Position numbers and translations under genes: made by a program. Shown one piece after another: positions 62,263 through 64,000 of a DNA stretch of 64,000 nt. Numbering within the stretch: the first letter of the stretch is position 1; each line of letters opens with the position of its first letter. The DNA is taken from positions 1 through 64,000 of the forward strand of contig NZ_BAIV01000021.1 in assembly GCF_000517545.1 (NCBI RefSeq), read 5' to 3'. The stretch comes from Bacteroides reticulotermitis JCM 10512 (GTDB taxonomy: Bacteria; Bacteroidota; Bacteroidia; Bacteroidales; Bacteroidaceae). A model generated the notes under the pieces. That model saw only the letters and a list, made by a program, of their open reading frames with translations. It searched no databases and was not told the DNA's origin.

Positions 62263-63795
62263 TTATTTTTTAATAATAATATTAGTAGTTAAAGGGCCTC
62301 TTTTATTTAGACACAATTTATGTAGTAAAGTCATCTTTACATTTTCAAATGTTATATTCCGCGCATCTATAAAAGTCATAATACTATCCTGCGAAATTAT
62401 TGATGAGTTTCTTATAGAAAAACTATCAACATCAGTAAATTCAGGAAGTTTATTGCATGACACAATTGCATTTTCCACCGTTACGTTTACCAGAGGTGAT
62501 TCAGGAATTCCCGATGCACATATAAACTTACCGGCATTTTCAACGACTATGTCTTTTATATGAATATTGCTATAGCTCGGAGTGAGCGGTGTTTTTCTAC
62601 GAATAGGAGAGCGTTCGGCCAATTCGCCCATGACATATGTACTTCCAAGCATATCCCAGTTCAAGGCCTTGGTGGCATTTCGTATACGGATACGCTCATA
62701 AAATAAAGAATCACCTCCCTCTCCACGTTCTCTTCCCGTCTTAGAACGTAGTCCACGAGTTGTACCGCTGAACACACAATCATGTACATAAACGTTCTTT
62801 ATACCTCCTGCAGTTGTCACTCCACCATCTCCAGTCAATGCAAGGCAATAACGTATAACGATGTTCTCAGAAGATTTATTTACCCGTGCACCATCTTCAC
62901 CGCTTCCGACCTTTATGGTAAAACAGTCATCTCCACTGGCTAATGTACTAAATTCTATCAATACATTCTTCGTTGATTCTATATTAATGCCACCCCCTGC
63001 TGGAACGCCAACTAAATAAATATTTACACCACGGATAATTACATTCGCACAATAAATCGGAGCTGTATTCCAAGCTAAAGAACCTTCTATTCTAATTCCT
63101 TCAACAAATACGCCTTCACAATTTATCGGTAAAAATATATTCAGTAATAACATGGTGGCATCTAAACTTGAGCCATCATAAATACGTTCTTCAACAGGAA
63201 CTCCGGCATCTTTTTTCCGAATTGCTTTGTTATTGAACTGTTCCCGGAAAGTATTGAACAACTTACCACTCAATTCTGGTCCAATCAGTTTTCCACATCC
63301 AGTCAGTGCTACATTTTTCTGATTATTAGCATATATAAAAGCACCGGAAGATAAACACTCTTCATCTTCATAACGGGTGAACACAACAGGTAGATAATCT
63401 TCTGGCCGGTTGCTGAAATAGATTTCTATTTTTTCGGGAAAGTGCAGGTTTATATTGCTTTTCAATTCTATCCTACCTGTTTGCCATTTCCCCTCTTCTA
63501 AAGATATTGTACCTCCGCCGGCTTCACTCAGTGCAATGATCTGACTATTAATATAAATAGTTTGCAGGGAATCTTGAATCGAGGCTATTGATAAACATAC
63601 AATAGTATCCGGAAAAACAGGTTTTCGAAATTCAGGCATAGGGAAAGGAACTTCTACAGGTAATATTGTTTCGGATAAACAACTATCACCCACTTCTTCG
63701 CCAGATAAAACAGACAGTGCCGGATTTCTTAATTCGCAAGCTGTTAAACACAACGAAAAAAACGCTATAAGGAATATGGGGGTAGACTTTCGCAT
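62263..63795 (-). CDS. GH28-like polygalacturonase-family lipoprotein
   Basis: About 510 residues from MRKSTPIFLIAFFSLCLTAC at 63795, a lipoprotein signal. It has a parallel beta-helix with the GH28 catalytic turn LIEFSTLASGDDCFTIKVGS, including the Asp pair, and later SENIVIRYCLALTGDGG and GGIKNVYVHDC. It would cleave galacturonate-containing backbones at the cell surface. The usual GHG segment is replaced by LTGDGG, so substrate range may differ. It lies 65 bp after the susD gene. Confidence 0.85.
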   Translation of the reverse strand: MRKSTPIFLIAFFSLCLTACELRNPALSVLSGEEVGDSCLSETILPVEVPFPMPEFRKPVFPDTIVCLSIASIQDSLQTIYINSQIIALSEAGGGTISLEEGKWQTGRIELKSNINLHFPEKIEIYFSNRPEDYLPVVFTRYEDEECLSSGAFIYANNQKNVALTGCGKLIGPELSGKLFNTFREQFNNKAIRKKDAGVPVEERIYDGSSLDATMLLLNIFLPINCEGVFVEGIRIEGSLAWNTAPIYCANVIIRGVNIYLVGVPAGGGINIESTKNVLIEFSTLASGDDCFTIKVGSGEDGARVNKSSENIVIRYCLALTGDGGVTTAGGIKNVYVHDCVFSGTTRGLRSKTGRERGEGGDSLFYERIRIRNATKALNWDMLGSTYVMGELAERSPIRRKTPLTPSYSNIHIKDIVVENAGKFICASGIPESPLVNVTVENAIVSCNKLPEFTDVDSFSIRNSSIISQDSIMTFIDARNITFENVKMTLLHKLCLNKRGPLTTNIIIKK

Positions 63796-63860
63796 ACATC
63801 CTGACAAGTTACAATCGGTAACTGTGTTACCACAATTACCCGATTAATCAAACAAACATT

Positions 63861-64000
63861 TTACCTCAAAGGAATATTCGGGTCGGATACATTATCAGGA
63901 TTCTGTTCCAATGCCGGATTTGAATCCAAATCTCCTTGCGGAATTTTCCATAAAAAACTTTTCTGCGGAACGAACATTAAATCCTGAAAGAGATACATTC
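63861..64000 (-). CDS. SusD-like glycan-binding lipoprotein, C-terminal end
   Basis: The last 46 codons of a SusD/RagB-family protein enter from the window end: LFQDLMFVPQKSFLWKIPQG, then LDSNPALEQNPDNVSDPNIP and the stop at 63863-63861. A C-terminal NPxxxQNP-like ending is typical of the family. The gene continues beyond the window, and an intact susC is expected further upstream. Confidence 0.85.
   Translation of the reverse strand, partial: MYLFQDLMFVPQKSFLWKIPQGDLDSNPALEQNPDNVSDPNIPLR

Larger units (their letters stand above)
7819..64000. mobile_element. CTnDOT-like ICE integrated at tRNA-Phe, distal end not in window
   Basis: Seen: a tyrosine integrase next to tRNA-Phe, complete tra gene order (traA, traE-traQ), a relaxase and coupling protein, and rteA/rteB. 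Inferred: the element also includes the PUL to the right of rteA, because no copy of the tRNA-Phe 3' end was noticed between 34 and 64 kb. The transfer block is visibly more GC-rich than the flanking chromosome and PUL. If the ICE instead ended between rteA and the first PUL gene, it would be about 31 kb. No excision module (xis/exc topoisomerase), rteC or resistance gene was recognised in this part. Confidence 0.7.
38786..64000 (-). other. Polysaccharide utilisation locus (partial), likely pectin-type
   Basis: All main genes are on the minus strand with short gaps. From the distal end they are SusD, GH28, GH31, a beta-propeller hydrolase, GH78, a sialate-type esterase, a hybrid two-component sensor, a SusC remnant, GH2, a SASA-CE4 esterase, CE12, CE12-GH28 and GH2. 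Two CE12 domains, GH28 and a GH78-like enzyme together point to acetylated rhamnogalacturonan-like glycans (family knowledge). Several members are truncated, so at least part of the locus is no longer complete. Confidence 0.8.

Noticed and set aside
63808..63860. Possible ICE end between GH28 and susD
   Set aside because: The bases show only a normal intergenic gap inside a PUL and no tRNA-like sequence.

Overview
The window comes from a Bacteroidales genome, most likely a gut Bacteroides or Phocaeicola. The evidence is the TAnnTTTG -7 promoter boxes, the CTnDOT-type traA-to-traQ conjugation genes, rteA/rteB, SusC/SusD-type genes and a hybrid two-component system. Position 1-7818 is ordinary chromosome: a 22-bp minisatellite, a GH92 mannosidase on the minus strand, then sppA-lpxK-purine nucleoside phosphorylase-thiL and a tRNA-Phe.

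From the 3' end of tRNA-Phe onward the sequence reads as a large integrative and conjugative element (ICE). In order it holds: a tyrosine integrase (8.3-9.5 kb); an accessory plus-strand block of DUF932, DUF4120, N6-methylase-like and unknown proteins (10.4-17.6 kb); a minus-strand transfer operon from traE to a lysozyme (27.7-17.7 kb); a traA-led minus operon (29.9-28.0 kb); a probable oriT with relaxosome protein, MOBP relaxase and coupling protein on the plus strand (30.3-34.3 kb); a small DHFR-like protein; and the rteB/rteA regulatory pair on the minus strand (35.0-38.7 kb).

From 38.8 kb to the window end every main gene is on the minus strand and forms a polysaccharide utilisation locus (PUL): SusD (partial), GH28, GH31, a GH43-like beta-propeller, GH78, a sialate-type acetylesterase, a hybrid two-component sensor, GH2, a SASA-CE4 double esterase, CE12, CE12-GH28 and another GH2. 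The set fits an acetylated, rhamnose- and galacturonate-containing glycan such as rhamnogalacturonan. No second copy of the tRNA-Phe end was noticed inside the window, so the PUL is probably ICE cargo. It sits where tetQ sits in CTnDOT, directly upstream of rteA, with no obvious terminator between. This suggests that glycan sensing and transfer control could be coupled.

The PUL is partly damaged. A susC gene is cut to its N-terminus next to a broken IS66, GH43 and GH28 survive only as C-terminal stubs, and a 99-bp MITE-like element with a perfect 7-bp target duplication sits just before one esterase gene. The ICE also carries two copies of a long palindromic element whose stems co-vary, and 10-bp-phased TGTC repeats near the tra and mob promoters.

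Eleven genes in all parts of the window need one or two extra bases to restore their reading frame (14 sites, all apparent -1 deletions, mostly in short homopolymers). This pattern looks more like sequence error than gene decay. These genes are annotated over their full restored extent and flagged.
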